Shown: positions 8,052 through 16,745, counted from the stretch's first letter. The stretch: DNA of 36,382 nucleotides from Bacteroidales bacterium (GCA_020636775.1 JACJXF010000023.1:1-36382); one strand, 5' to 3'. Program-made: numbers and translations. The notes: a model not told the origin generated them from the sequence alone.

Positions 8052-8678
8052 ATGAATCCACGAATTTTACTGGCCCTTTTTATCATACCTCTCGGGATGA
8101 TAATCGCCGCAGTTCCCCAAAATACCACTCATCAATATAAGCTGAGTGCAGCGCAGCTTCTTGAAGAAGCAACAAGCGCCTCCCAGTTCATTACCACCGA
8201 TCAGATAGCTGAAATGCTGATCCAGAAAGACCCTAAGCTTCAGCTTATCGACGTCAGAACGCCTGACGAATTTATAAAATTCAGCCTCCCGGGTGCAATA
8301 AACGTTCCACTTTCGGATCTGCTTTCCGATGAATACAGGGATATTCTGGATCAGGATATTAAAATGAATGTGTTTTACTCCAATGGAACCCTTCATGCTA
8401 ATGAGGCCTGGATGATTACCACGCAGCTGGGCTATAAAAACAATTATGTAATGCAGGGAGGAACCAATTACTGGGCAGAGACAATTCTGAATCCACAAGC
8501 CCCTGCTACAACAAGTCCTGATGAGGAAATTGCAAAATACGATTTTCGCAAAGGAGCATCCATGGCTCTGGGCGGAGGTGGAGCCCTAGAAAGTACTGCC
8601 GGATCATCGGACATAAAAGTGCCGGATAAACCCATTATTAAGAAGGCTACCAAGAAAAGAGTTCAGGGGGGGTGCTAG
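8052..8678 (+). CDS. Exported rhodanese-like protein with Ser in place of the catalytic Cys
   Basis: This is a periplasmic rhodanese-fold protein of 208 residues. A Sec signal peptide covers about residues 1-21. One rhodanese domain spans roughly 46-150, with LIDVRTPDEF (65-74), the LPGAINVPL strand-loop (79-87) and an active-site loop FYSNGTLHANEA. In catalytic rhodaneses this loop begins with Cys; here the codon at 8379-8381 encodes Ser110. The protein has only one cysteine, the very last residue (Cys208, after VQGG). The tail from about 155 is Gly-, Ala- and Lys-rich and probably flexible. As last gene of the Psr/YedE operon it may bind or carry sulfur through the terminal Cys, but classical thiosulfate:cyanide transfer looks unlikely. 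The function is inferred. Confidence 0.82.
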   Translation: MNPRILLALFIIPLGMIIAAVPQNTTHQYKLSAAQLLEEATSASQFITTDQIAEMLIQKDPKLQLIDVRTPDEFIKFSLPGAINVPLSDLLSDEYRDILDQDIKMNVFYSNGTLHANEAWMITTQLGYKNNYVMQGGTNYWAETILNPQAPATTSPDEEIAKYDFRKGASMALGGGGALESTAGSSDIKVPDKPIIKKATKKRVQGGC

Positions 8679-8700
8679 GAAGGATGCAGGAGGAGTTATG

Positions 8701-8839
8701 GACGTGATGGGCGTGATGGGCGTAACGATCGTAACGGAGGTAACGGAGGTAACGGGGTTAATGAAGTAAGGAAGTAAGGGTGGATGGTCACATCGTCACG
8801 TACGTAACGTCCTTCACGTCCTTCACGCCCGTGACGCCC
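8701..8839. repeat. Degenerate 9-bp-period repeats in inverted arrangement between convergent genes
   Basis: From 8701 to 8763 seven 9-bp units follow one another (such as GACGTGATG, GGCGTGATG, GGCGTAACG, GAGGTAACG twice, GGGTTAATG), then AAGTAAGG twice. From 8800 to 8835 units such as GTCCTTCAC (twice) and GCCCGTGAC occur with the complementary sense. The two blocks could fold into an imperfect long hairpin. It lies between the stops of the rhodanese-like gene and the DUF4834-like gene, so it could act as a two-way transcription stop; that role is inferred. Confidence 0.6.
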
Positions 8840-8858
8840 ACCAGAACCCCAATTTCAT

Positions 8859-9077
8859 CTACTTGACCTCTTCATAGTCAACATATTCCCCATCGTCCTT
8901 TTTGAATACTTTTTCCGTTTTGGGTTTGTTCTCGACACTGACGCTTCCTTCCTTGCTTCTGTCGCCGGTATTATTAGTCCGGCTATCATTGGTATAAACG
9001 TAGGAAGTAAAAAACATCCTGCCCAGCATCCGAAGAACCAGGAAAACAAGCAGTAGTATTAAGAGAAATTTAAACAA
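8859..9077 (-). CDS. Small membrane protein, DUF4834-like
   Basis: This short minus-strand gene encodes about 72 residues. An N-terminal hydrophobic segment (FKFLLILLLVFLVLRMLG) would anchor it in the inner membrane. A basic-acidic tail follows, ending in GEYVDYEEVK, the ending typical of the DUF4834 family of small Bacteroidetes proteins. There is no ATG at the front. The open frame reaches a TTG at 9116, but an exact TAnnTTTG box (9104-9111) lies just inside that point, so a TTG at 9077 is preferred; it also gives the usual family N-terminus. The function is unknown. The family name is from memory of its C-terminal pattern. Confidence 0.68.
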   Translation of the reverse strand: MFKFLLILLLVFLVLRMLGRMFFTSYVYTNDSRTNNTGDRSKEGSVSVENKPKTEKVFKKDDGEYVDYEEVK

Positions 9078-9103
9078 AGCTATTGTCTTAAATATTGAGT
9101 GAG

Positions 9104-9111
9104 CAAAGGTA
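9104..9111 (-). promoter_or_regulatory. Bacteroidetes -7 box for the DUF4834-like gene
   Basis: The minus strand reads TACCTTTG, matching TAnnTTTG. Transcription would begin near 9097, leaving about 20 nt before the TTG at 9077 and excluding the upstream TTG at 9116 as start. Confidence 0.45.
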
Positions 9112-9187
9112 AACAATCTGCTATCCTCATGAAAGCATTTTAGCTTTTTTTAACCTTCAGCCCGGAAGGATATACAACTCCTTAATT

Positions 9188-9213
9188 AAAAAGCGATGGC
9201 TTTACCAAAAGCC
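9188..9213 (-). terminator. Rho-independent-like terminator after the DUF5723 gene
   Basis: Directly after the stop of the DUF5723 gene the minus strand has a perfect 6-bp stem (GGCTTT, loop TGGT, AAAGCC at 9213-9198), followed within a few bases by a run of five T (9192-9188). The stem is short, so strength is uncertain. Confidence 0.5.
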
Positions 9214-10647
9214 TTAGTTCACCAGGGGCATATCATATTTGGCCGATTTCTTTTGTTTGCAACCAAATGAAAGGTTCATCCCCAGCCTTAAATTAACATA
9301 ATTCCCTTCCGTTGGCCAGAAGTAAAGTGAAGGACCCGTGTCGGTTATTATATAAAAATTAAACGGCAGAACCTTCAGCGAAAGGCCAAGTCCAATATTC
9401 TTATAATTTCCTTCAATAAGTGAGTAGCTGAAAGTTGTGGAGATCATTCGGATTGGATAAAGGTTTGCTGAGAAAGTAAACTGCTGTCGCAGGTTCTTCT
9501 GATAAAACTCTGTTCTTGAGAGCACCCCAAAGCTGATTTTAGGATGTACATAGAATGATGCTCCCAGGAAAACTTTCGTTGGCAGCCATGTCCGGTATGC
9601 TTCCTGAGTGGCTGAGAACTTGAAGCTTTCGCTCAGGGAGTCAATTAAAGGCTGAATAGGATCGCTGCCTCCCAGTTTGAATTCAACTCCGTTAAACTGG
9701 TAATCAGCCTTGTTTTCCAGATTATTTACCTTGTCTTTCCATTTGATCGAGCCAAAATCAACAACACTGGCTGAAACCTGCAACCATTCCATGGGCCGGA
9801 TGTCGACACCCAAATCCATGGCAAGACCTATGTTTTTCGGGTTGAAAATAAGATTGGGAATGTTTTTGTTAATATCCGGAATCACATCCATCTTATTAAA
9901 ATCAATCATCCCATCCTGATCATATTGAATATCCAGAAAAGGAAGAGTTGCATTCATAACAATATTGGAATGAACCGGCCAGGCAGTTTCACCGGTTGCC
10001 AGGGTTACATCGAATTTTGAGGTTGAAAGGTTTGCCTGTCCGAGAAGTATCTTTCCTCTCCATCCCACGGTAACCATATCCCCCAGTTTCTGGGAAATAT
10101 TCATAGCCAGCTCGGTATAAACAAGGGCATTCAATCCAAAGCCATTGAAATCAAAGTTCATGGCTGAATCAAGCCCAAGAATGGGAACTTTCATAAGATC
10201 GCGGGGATAGTTAAAATTAACACTAACCCTCTGTGTTATATCAAATCCAACAAATTGTCCTTTTGAGGGAGACCCGAATCCAATAGATGCAAGGGGAATA
10301 CCAATATCTGCATTTATAAAATTCTTATCACCAAGAGCGTCCAGAAAAGCCTGCGGGTTACCAAGGGGATTTAGAAAGGTTATCAGCTGACCTGCAGTTG
10401 AATTATAATATATTACATCCGACATGGTGAGTGGTTTTTCCTGCACCCGAAGTTGTAGCGGCGATAAGCCCGGAAGTCCGATAAAAAATTTACACCCGGG
10501 CTGAAAAGCAGGATTTACCTGGTAAACCTGGGGGACACCCTTCATAAAATACAAGGTGTTCGATAACTGGGAAAAGCCCGGCAGGGCAAGCAAAAGGAAA
10601 AGCCCTGTTGCAGCCAGTTTTATGATAAATTGTTTTGACATCTGCAT
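9214..10647 (-). CDS. DUF5723-like outer-membrane beta-barrel protein
   Basis: This is a predicted outer-membrane protein of 477 residues. A Sec signal peptide (about residues 1-26, ending LLALPGFSQ) is followed by LSNTLYFMKGVPQVYQVNPAF, the N-terminal pattern of the DUF5723 family, related in style to PorV/PorQ barrels of Bacteroidota. Alternating hydrophobic and polar residues fill the body. The protein stays rich in aromatic and Gly residues to the end, as in barrels. The ATG may be residue 1 or Met3 (10641). It is the last gene of a three-gene operon, 17 nt after the lipoprotein gene, and is followed by a terminator-like hairpin. Its biochemical role is unknown. Confidence 0.75.
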   Translation of the reverse strand: MQMSKQFIIKLAATGLFLLLALPGFSQLSNTLYFMKGVPQVYQVNPAFQPGCKFFIGLPGLSPLQLRVQEKPLTMSDVIYYNSTAGQLITFLNPLGNPQAFLDALGDKNFINADIGIPLASIGFGSPSKGQFVGFDITQRVSVNFNYPRDLMKVPILGLDSAMNFDFNGFGLNALVYTELAMNISQKLGDMVTVGWRGKILLGQANLSTSKFDVTLATGETAWPVHSNIVMNATLPFLDIQYDQDGMIDFNKMDVIPDINKNIPNLIFNPKNIGLAMDLGVDIRPMEWLQVSASVVDFGSIKWKDKVNNLENKADYQFNGVEFKLGGSDPIQPLIDSLSESFKFSATQEAYRTWLPTKVFLGASFYVHPKISFGVLSRTEFYQKNLRQQFTFSANLYPIRMISTTFSYSLIEGNYKNIGLGLSLKVLPFNFYIITDTGPSLYFWPTEGNYVNLRLGMNLSFGCKQKKSAKYDMPLVN

Positions 10648-10664
10648 AATCCCTGGTTTAGTTC

Positions 10665-12356
10665 TTATAACTTATTAGAGTTTATTCGGAAATTAGCCTT
10701 GGCACTCAGCTTAAAATCAATTCCATAATAAGAGTAAAATTTGACGAAGCCTGTACCGGCTGTTGAAGTATTTACAGTTGCTTTTACAAGAGCAAACTTG
10801 GCTGTTTTGATTGCATCCAGTTCAGCTTTGGTAAATTCAACCTGTTTTAACATGTGTTTTGGTGCAATAACTTTTTCATCGCTTCCAACAGTTGCGGGAT
10901 CTAATAAAACTGTATCGTCCTTGAAAAGAGAATCAAGCAATGTGGTGTATCCGGTATCATAGAAATATACCTGTAAATTTGTTTCCATAGGGATACCGTT
11001 CTCAGCATCGAGCGTCAGACGGAAATATTCAATCATATCCAGATCATTTCCAAACTGTTCCTCAAAGTCAAAATCCAGTGAGTCTTCCAGTGAAAATCCT
11101 TCAGCCTTAAGCCAGAGAGGCAGGATAACCTGGAAGCCCATATCCATAATACTACTGTCGGTAATGTAGTTATAGGGACCGGAAGGACCCATAGCATTGG
11201 TCTTAGCTGTAGCCGTGTAGTTAAGGTGATTGGGGGATGATTCCACAGCCTCAAGGATGTTTGAATTATCCTTATTAATTGGAACCTCAGAATACAGTGA
11301 CTCACCAAAATGAGCAATATCCGGAGCGGCAATATCAAATGGATTCACTCCATTAAATGTAATCGGCACTGTTGTGCCATTGATCGCAGATACGGCAGCT
11401 ACATTGGAAAGTTCAATCTGAACGGGGATTCCATAGGAGTTGTTTACTGTTATAGCAAGCCTTGGATCGGCAAAATGCAGGGTTCCTCCCTGTATTTTTT
11501 CATTAAATATTGAAACATCAATCTGACCGGTATTAACAAGCAGGTTATATTCGCCCAGATATCCGAACATGGAGCTGAATAAATTATTCCTGAAAGCCAT
11601 ATTTATTTCGCAACTTTCACCAGGCAACACAACTGCACCTGAATTGATAAGGTCGAGATCATACTTTAAAGGCAGAAAGGTGGTGTCGTTATCAGAATTA
11701 TCGAAAATCAGCTTCACGTTTGTCAATGTGGTGTCGAGATTATAGGAAAAGTTACCTGCAGTACTGCTGATTTGAATTTCCTTCCTGAATTTTTCCCCAT
11801 CCACAAAAATACTATCCGAGTATATTATCAATATGCCTTTATGATGAAATGAGGATGTAACATCGATATGCATTACCAGAGATTCCAGATTCATGCTGTC
11901 GATCTTTTCACCGTTATCGAAAACAAACTCACCATTTTTCTCTTTGGTGGAGGTGGCGGTATCTCCAACCGGAACGCTTATCAGGCCTGCAGTAGCTACA
12001 TCGGAATCGATAAAAAACTGGAGGAAATTCTGATCAGGAATGCTGATAAAATCGCGCGCCTTGTATGATTCCAGATTCTCAGAATAAACAATATACAACA
12101 AACTGTCTTCATCGAATTTCTTAACAAAGTCGCCCGTATCAATTTCCTGCATAATATCTTCAAGGTTAAGCGTGCCGAAAGCCAGAGGGATCGATAAACC
12201 TGGCGTTATCTCCATCTCGTCCGAGATATTATTTAAATCATAATTACTATCAAAGCAGGATGTCATCCCGACAAGCAATGAAACAAGCATTATTATAATG
12301 CTTATGCTTCCTGATTTTCCGAGTGCTTTCATGTCCATATTTTTAATACCGTTCAT
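10665..12356 (-). CDS. Uncharacterised lipoprotein, 563 residues
   Basis: I do not recognise a named family. The N-terminus has a hydrophobic signal and a lipobox LVGMTSC with lipidation at Cys34, so the protein should be anchored in the inner or outer membrane, facing the periplasm or the surface. The remainder is polar, rich in Asp, Ser and Thr, with many beta-type stretches (for example NSYGIPVQIELSNV, a line resembling Bacteroidetes late-embryogenesis-like or Ig-like beta domains), and no catalytic motif is visible. Its ATG overlaps the stop of the upstream 921-residue protein by 4 nt, and the DUF5723 barrel follows by 17 nt. A role with that barrel is suggested by operon layout only. Met7 and Met9 are alternative starts. 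Confidence 0.7.
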   Translation of the reverse strand: MNGIKNMDMKALGKSGSISIIIMLVSLLVGMTSCFDSNYDLNNISDEMEITPGLSIPLAFGTLNLEDIMQEIDTGDFVKKFDEDSLLYIVYSENLESYKARDFISIPDQNFLQFFIDSDVATAGLISVPVGDTATSTKEKNGEFVFDNGEKIDSMNLESLVMHIDVTSSFHHKGILIIYSDSIFVDGEKFRKEIQISSTAGNFSYNLDTTLTNVKLIFDNSDNDTTFLPLKYDLDLINSGAVVLPGESCEINMAFRNNLFSSMFGYLGEYNLLVNTGQIDVSIFNEKIQGGTLHFADPRLAITVNNSYGIPVQIELSNVAAVSAINGTTVPITFNGVNPFDIAAPDIAHFGESLYSEVPINKDNSNILEAVESSPNHLNYTATAKTNAMGPSGPYNYITDSSIMDMGFQVILPLWLKAEGFSLEDSLDFDFEEQFGNDLDMIEYFRLTLDAENGIPMETNLQVYFYDTGYTTLLDSLFKDDTVLLDPATVGSDEKVIAPKHMLKQVEFTKAELDAIKTAKFALVKATVNTSTAGTGFVKFYSYYGIDFKLSAKANFRINSNKL

Positions 12357-15118
12357 TGTACGGAATAGTTGTATAAAAAGTTCTTCCGGCTGCCTACTAT
12401 CATATTAAACCTGCCACTGAGCTCAGGAAAACTGCTGATAGTAAATGGTGTTGCCCCTTCCAGGGGAAATCCTTTATACAGGCTGCCGTTATTGTTATAA
12501 AGATAAATATTTCCCGGGTTATTAAGAACCAATCCAATTTTATTATCACTGGATGAAAAACTATAAACCACCGGTTTGAATGAAATACTATCATCCATTT
12601 CAATATTAAAGTCCTCCTTCAGCTCCGGATTTAAAACCTTCAGCGTCCTGCCGGATGCTGTAAGATACTCAGCTTTTTTGTCTCCGTCAAGATCGGAATA
12701 TACAAAATAATGGGCTGCATCAAGGTTACCTTCCAGAACTTTTTCAACTTTTCCTGAAAAATAAACCCTCATAATACTTCCTGCAGTATCGGTGGTTACC
12801 ATCCTTGCCAGGCCTTCACCTCTGCTGAGATCCAGATAAAAGCTGTTGTTTTCGGAGACCTGGAAATATTGCTTAGCGGTAACCCTGTCACTTCCCCTCC
12901 TGTCGAGAATGTAAAATTTATATTTATCGATTGCTACAATATAATCCTTTTTCCCCACCCGGAAATGCTGAACCGGATGTAAAACCTCGTGATCGGTTTT
13001 TTCAGGCTGCCATCCCGGTATCAGCTTACCTTCCTTATCGTACATGTAGATCTTCCTGTCGTCGCAGGGAACACAGATTCTTATGCTGCCATCTTTATCG
13101 TAATCGAAAACCGACAATCCTGCGGTGGCATCAGATCTTAGTTCAACCGGGTATTTTTCAACCGGATTACCATTTCTGTCGATAAGATAAATTTTATTCT
13201 TTGTATTGAACAGGTACTGCAGCTTCCCGTTCCGGTAATAATCGACCTGAAAAACATCCGACAATAATGGTCCGTCTAATTGTTGCTTCCAAAGAATAAC
13301 GCCGGCATTGCTCAGAAGATAAATCTGATTTTTCAAATCCTGTACAAAAATCTCCTTCTCACCGGTAACATGATTAATAACCACTGCCGGCTTAAAAAGA
13401 ATGCTGGTATCGAGTCTGCTCTTCCACACAGTGTTCACACTCCCGTTATAACTTCCTGAATAACTCAGCAAGACATGATTGTACATCAAATCATCAGCCG
13501 ACGAATATTGTATACTGAAGGCGTTGAAGCGGGAAATGCTTTCCTTTAGCGGGGAAACAAAATCTTTTCCTTTATCATTGAGGAGCTCCATGCTGCTTTC
13601 TATTAGTGCGGCAGGTTTGACAAAAAGAAAATAATTTGAACGACTGGAAATATTGTCTCCGGTGGAAGAAAACGAAAGCCCTGAAGCAAGCGTGTTTCCC
13701 AGGATAACCTTATAAATAAATTCTTTCAGAGAGGAGGATGAATTTGCAAAAACCACATAGTTATTGATAAATGCAAAATATTCATATCCGGAGGATCTGA
13801 AGGCAGGTCCGAAAACCATGGCCGGAACCCCTCCCAGGGCCATTTTATAAATCGTTATTTTGTTGTTACTGTCGATCTTATAATCCTGAAAGAATTCACT
13901 TGGATTATTGCCGTTTTTAAGTGCCCAGCTGGTAAGCCATTCCCTGAATTGCTGCTCGGCCAGACTCTGGCTCTTAAGTTCCATAAAGAAGAATGGATAG
14001 GATGAGGAACCTGCAGGCACCAGGGCATATCCAAATTCATCACCTATCATAGCCGAAAAAGCCTTGTCGGGATCAATTCCATAGTTGTCCAGAAGCTTTT
14101 TCTTCTTCTCCAAAAGATCCCTTGATCCCGGATCGTTTTTCATATAAACTGCCAGATGCTCAAAAAATTTGTCCTTATCTGAAAATCCGTATGCTTTAAA
14201 CATACTGATTGCGTCGGGTAAAAAGTCGGGACAATTAAATGAAATAGCCTCCTGTCCCCTGAAAATTGAAAATTCAGGATTCAGACTATCCTTCATGCTG
14301 GTGAAACCATTAAAAACAAGTTTATCTGTAAACACCTCACCATCCAGGGCATTCCAGGAGGCAAGCATTCTCATTCCATAGGAATTTTCTCCTCCAGGAG
14401 TTTTTAATAAATAATCAATTACAGCCTCTGTTTCTTTATAATTGAAAAACAGGTTTACCGGAACCTTATTCCCAAGAGTGTGTGTGATACCTGCAAATTC
14501 TTTCTTTTGTACAAAATTCTCTGAACCACCTGATTGACGGATGGCTTCCTCAACCAGCTCAGAGGAAAAAGAAGCTGTCAATATCTTTTTAATTTCAGTA
14601 ATACTTAATGTTCTGACACCGGAAGCATCTTTCCAGCTAAGATCATAGATTGATTTGTTTTCAAATCTTCTGCGGGTAAAATTGAATTCCTTAAGTTCAG
14701 ATTCAAGAATTTTCAGAATATTGTTAAGCTGATTTCTTTGAGAAAGGGGAAGTAAAAAAAGGACCCCGGGACTTTTGTTTGCTTTCAGAGAAATGGCAAG
14801 GGTGAATTTCTTATGAAAAAACTCCCGCGCCTGTGAATTAACCGAGAATAAACTGTCGATTTTATGAAAGTTAAAGGCAGTCTGGTCGGGAAGTCCCGAA
14901 TTATTTATCTCTTTCCAAATTTCGTTATTTTTTTCAAGCTCGGATAAAAGCTCGGGCAGAGAGGAAAACTCAAGAAATAAGGCTGTTCCGTCGGGTAATA
15001 CATTTCTTGAATCCGCCTTTCCCATATTGCGGGCACTAAACCATATAAACCCGGCAATAATGACCCCCAAAAGTATCACCCACATTGCAACAGTGGAAAA
15101 TTTCCTGATAAAACTCAT
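12353..15118 (-). CDS. Membrane-anchored protein with DUF3352-like N-terminal part and C-terminal beta-propeller
   Basis: This is a 921-residue protein of unknown function. Residues about 12-28 form one transmembrane helix (VAMWVILLGVIIAGFIWFSA), leaving the rest in the periplasm. Residues about 40-560 start with VLPDGTALFLEFSSLPELL and resemble the DUF3352-type proteins of Bacteroidota. From about residue 580 there are repeated blade-like strands with Asp-rich turns (DYDKDGSIRICVP, YSDLDGDKKAEYLTA, IYMYDKEGKLIPGW), typical of PQQ/VCBS-type propellers. No enzyme active site is evident. It is first in an operon with a lipoprotein and a DUF5723 barrel; the ATGA overlap with the next gene suggests coupled production. 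A scaffold or sensor role in the envelope is an inference. The family call is moderately sure. Confidence 0.68.
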   Translation of the reverse strand: MSFIRKFSTVAMWVILLGVIIAGFIWFSARNMGKADSRNVLPDGTALFLEFSSLPELLSELEKNNEIWKEINNSGLPDQTAFNFHKIDSLFSVNSQAREFFHKKFTLAISLKANKSPGVLFLLPLSQRNQLNNILKILESELKEFNFTRRRFENKSIYDLSWKDASGVRTLSITEIKKILTASFSSELVEEAIRQSGGSENFVQKKEFAGITHTLGNKVPVNLFFNYKETEAVIDYLLKTPGGENSYGMRMLASWNALDGEVFTDKLVFNGFTSMKDSLNPEFSIFRGQEAISFNCPDFLPDAISMFKAYGFSDKDKFFEHLAVYMKNDPGSRDLLEKKKKLLDNYGIDPDKAFSAMIGDEFGYALVPAGSSSYPFFFMELKSQSLAEQQFREWLTSWALKNGNNPSEFFQDYKIDSNNKITIYKMALGGVPAMVFGPAFRSSGYEYFAFINNYVVFANSSSSLKEFIYKVILGNTLASGLSFSSTGDNISSRSNYFLFVKPAALIESSMELLNDKGKDFVSPLKESISRFNAFSIQYSSADDLMYNHVLLSYSGSYNGSVNTVWKSRLDTSILFKPAVVINHVTGEKEIFVQDLKNQIYLLSNAGVILWKQQLDGPLLSDVFQVDYYRNGKLQYLFNTKNKIYLIDRNGNPVEKYPVELRSDATAGLSVFDYDKDGSIRICVPCDDRKIYMYDKEGKLIPGWQPEKTDHEVLHPVQHFRVGKKDYIVAIDKYKFYILDRRGSDRVTAKQYFQVSENNSFYLDLSRGEGLARMVTTDTAGSIMRVYFSGKVEKVLEGNLDAAHYFVYSDLDGDKKAEYLTASGRTLKVLNPELKEDFNIEMDDSISFKPVVYSFSSSDNKIGLVLNNPGNIYLYNNNGSLYKGFPLEGATPFTISSFPELSGRFNMIVGSRKNFLYNYSVQ

Positions 15119-15624
15119 TCAGTTTTTATGTTAATAATCTATTAATATTGATCGTAAATGTCAGCTTCCAGCTGTTAAGATGAAGATCTTTTAACTTTTT
15201 TACCCTGATATTCCAATTAATCTCAATTCCTTTATCTGAGGCTTTATGCTACTCTCATTTTCTTTTCAAGCCATGCTTTCCGGCCACAGACTGTGTATAT
15301 GCTTAAAATGTTCGCTGGCAGCTGAAGTGAAATACAGCTCCTTCGGGTTCCAATTAAAGCATGATAAATCAATCCAATTCATTTGGTACAGTAAATATCA
15401 CGAATTTCGGGGATACTGACAGTATTATTTTTCAACACCCCGCCCTGAAGCTGAAGTAATTTTGTTTAGAATCAGATGTAGTTTATAGAACTGAAGCCGA
15501 TCAGTGGATTTGAATTTATGATTTCAGCTTTATAGATCCGAAAAAAATTTAAATGGAAGATAGATGGATTACCTGTCTGGTGAAAGATTCCTGTTAAAAG
15601 GATGGGAGGTCCTTTGAAGGATTC
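15119..15624. other. Gene-free spacer of 506 bases
   Basis: No convincing gene, RNA or long repeat was seen. The spacer lies upstream of the 921-residue protein gene and downstream of gldA, both on the minus strand, so it should hold the promoter of the three-gene operon, but no exact TAnnTTTG box was found close to 15118. A weak TCCT-TCAA-AGGA stem lies just after the gldA stop (about 15610-15621) and could be part of a terminator. Confidence 0.5.
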
Positions 15625-16536
15625 TTAGCGTGTGAGTTCCTGAAATACCTCTTCGAGCGACATTTCCTTTTTCTGCATGGATAAAACCGCCAGTCCCTCA
15701 GACACCGCGAAATTAAATAATACAGCCCTGAGGTCGCGGTCCGGATCTGTCTCAATCAGAATACTGTTATCACTTAGTTTTTTAAGGCGTATTACTCCTT
15801 CTATAGCTTCAATTTTTGAAGTATCAGGAGCTTTATCGAATTCCAGAACCATGGTCTCTTTTTCAATTCCGGCATTACCGGCAATCTCACCTGACTTGCC
15901 ATCGGCAACAATTTCTCCCTGTCGCACAATAATAACCCGGTCGCAGATTGCCTCCACTTCCTGCATTATGTGGGTAGAGAGTATAACCGTTTTTTCCTTC
16001 CCGATTTTAGAGATCAGGTTTCTGATTTCAATAATCTGGTTGGGATCAAGTCCGGATGTCGGCTCATCCAGAATGAGAATCTCAGGATCATGAACCAGTG
16101 CTTGTGCCAGGCCTACGCGCTGACGGTAACCTTTGGATAATTCCGATATTTTCTTGTGGCTTTCCGGCAGAAGACCGGTTTCCTCAATTACTTTTTCAAT
16201 CCTTTCCTTCCGGTTTCCGGCTACAGGATAATGCCGGGCCACATAATCCAGATACTCCCGAACATACATATCGGTATAAAGAGGATTATTTTCGGGAAGA
16301 TATCCCATGATCCTTCTTATTTCCAGCGATCCCTCCTCAACCTTAATCCCGTTAACCCATACCTCTCCGGAATTGGCGGGGATTATTCCGGTAATAATTT
16401 TCATGGCTGTGGATTTACCTGCCCCGTTTGGTCCGATAAAACCAAGAATCTGCCCCTGTTCCAGTTCGAAGCTTATCCCATTCAGCGCCGCCTGCTTTCC
16501 GTAATATTTAATAAGGTTCTTTACCTGTATCGACAT
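15625..16536 (-). CDS. gldA: ABC-2-type ATP-binding protein, GldA-like
   Basis: This is the ATPase of an ABC exporter; GldA works with GldF and GldG in Bacteroidetes gliding, and homologues occur in non-gliding species. The 303 residues show Walker A GPNGAGKS (35-42), the segment GYLPENNPLYTDMYVREYL (78-96) that is characteristic of GldA, signature LSKGYRQR (133-140), Walker B ILILDEP (153-159), and switch His in STHIMQE. A C-terminal domain of about 80 residues with FDKAPDTSKIEAIEGV follows, as in GldA. No gldF or gldG is adjacent, so the partner permease is elsewhere. A TAnnTTTG box is 17 nt upstream. A general ABC-2 drug or antibiotic exporter ATPase is the alternative reading. Confidence 0.82.
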   Translation of the reverse strand: MSIQVKNLIKYYGKQAALNGISFELEQGQILGFIGPNGAGKSTAMKIITGIIPANSGEVWVNGIKVEEGSLEIRRIMGYLPENNPLYTDMYVREYLDYVARHYPVAGNRKERIEKVIEETGLLPESHKKISELSKGYRQRVGLAQALVHDPEILILDEPTSGLDPNQIIEIRNLISKIGKEKTVILSTHIMQEVEAICDRVIIVRQGEIVADGKSGEIAGNAGIEKETMVLEFDKAPDTSKIEAIEGVIRLKKLSDNSILIETDPDRDLRAVLFNFAVSEGLAVLSMQKKEMSLEEVFQELTR

Positions 16537-16552
16537 AGATGTTTCTTTGTTG

Positions 16553-16560
16553 CAAACTTA
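16553..16560 (-). promoter_or_regulatory. Bacteroidetes -7 box for gldA
   Basis: The minus strand reads TAAGTTTG, matching TAnnTTTG, 16 nt before the gldA ATG. No clear -33 element was found. Confidence 0.42.
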
Positions 16561-16745
16561 AGGAAAAGATGAGATATTCATTGAAAAAGCGAGGGGGAAA
16601 ATATCCGACAGGTTTTAAAGCTGGTTCCGGAAACTATTTTAAAATAGGCCAAACGGTTCCTCCCTCAGGCCACTTCCATTTTATCCGATTAAAATAGGCT
16701 GATTGCATTTTTTTAATAATTTTACAGGCATTGAAATTGCCGGCT

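Noticed and set aside
16731..16745. TTG start for the sodium:solute symporter at 16731
   Set aside because: ATG 16746 is five codons later, gives the normal N-terminus, and Bacteroidota use ATG by preference.
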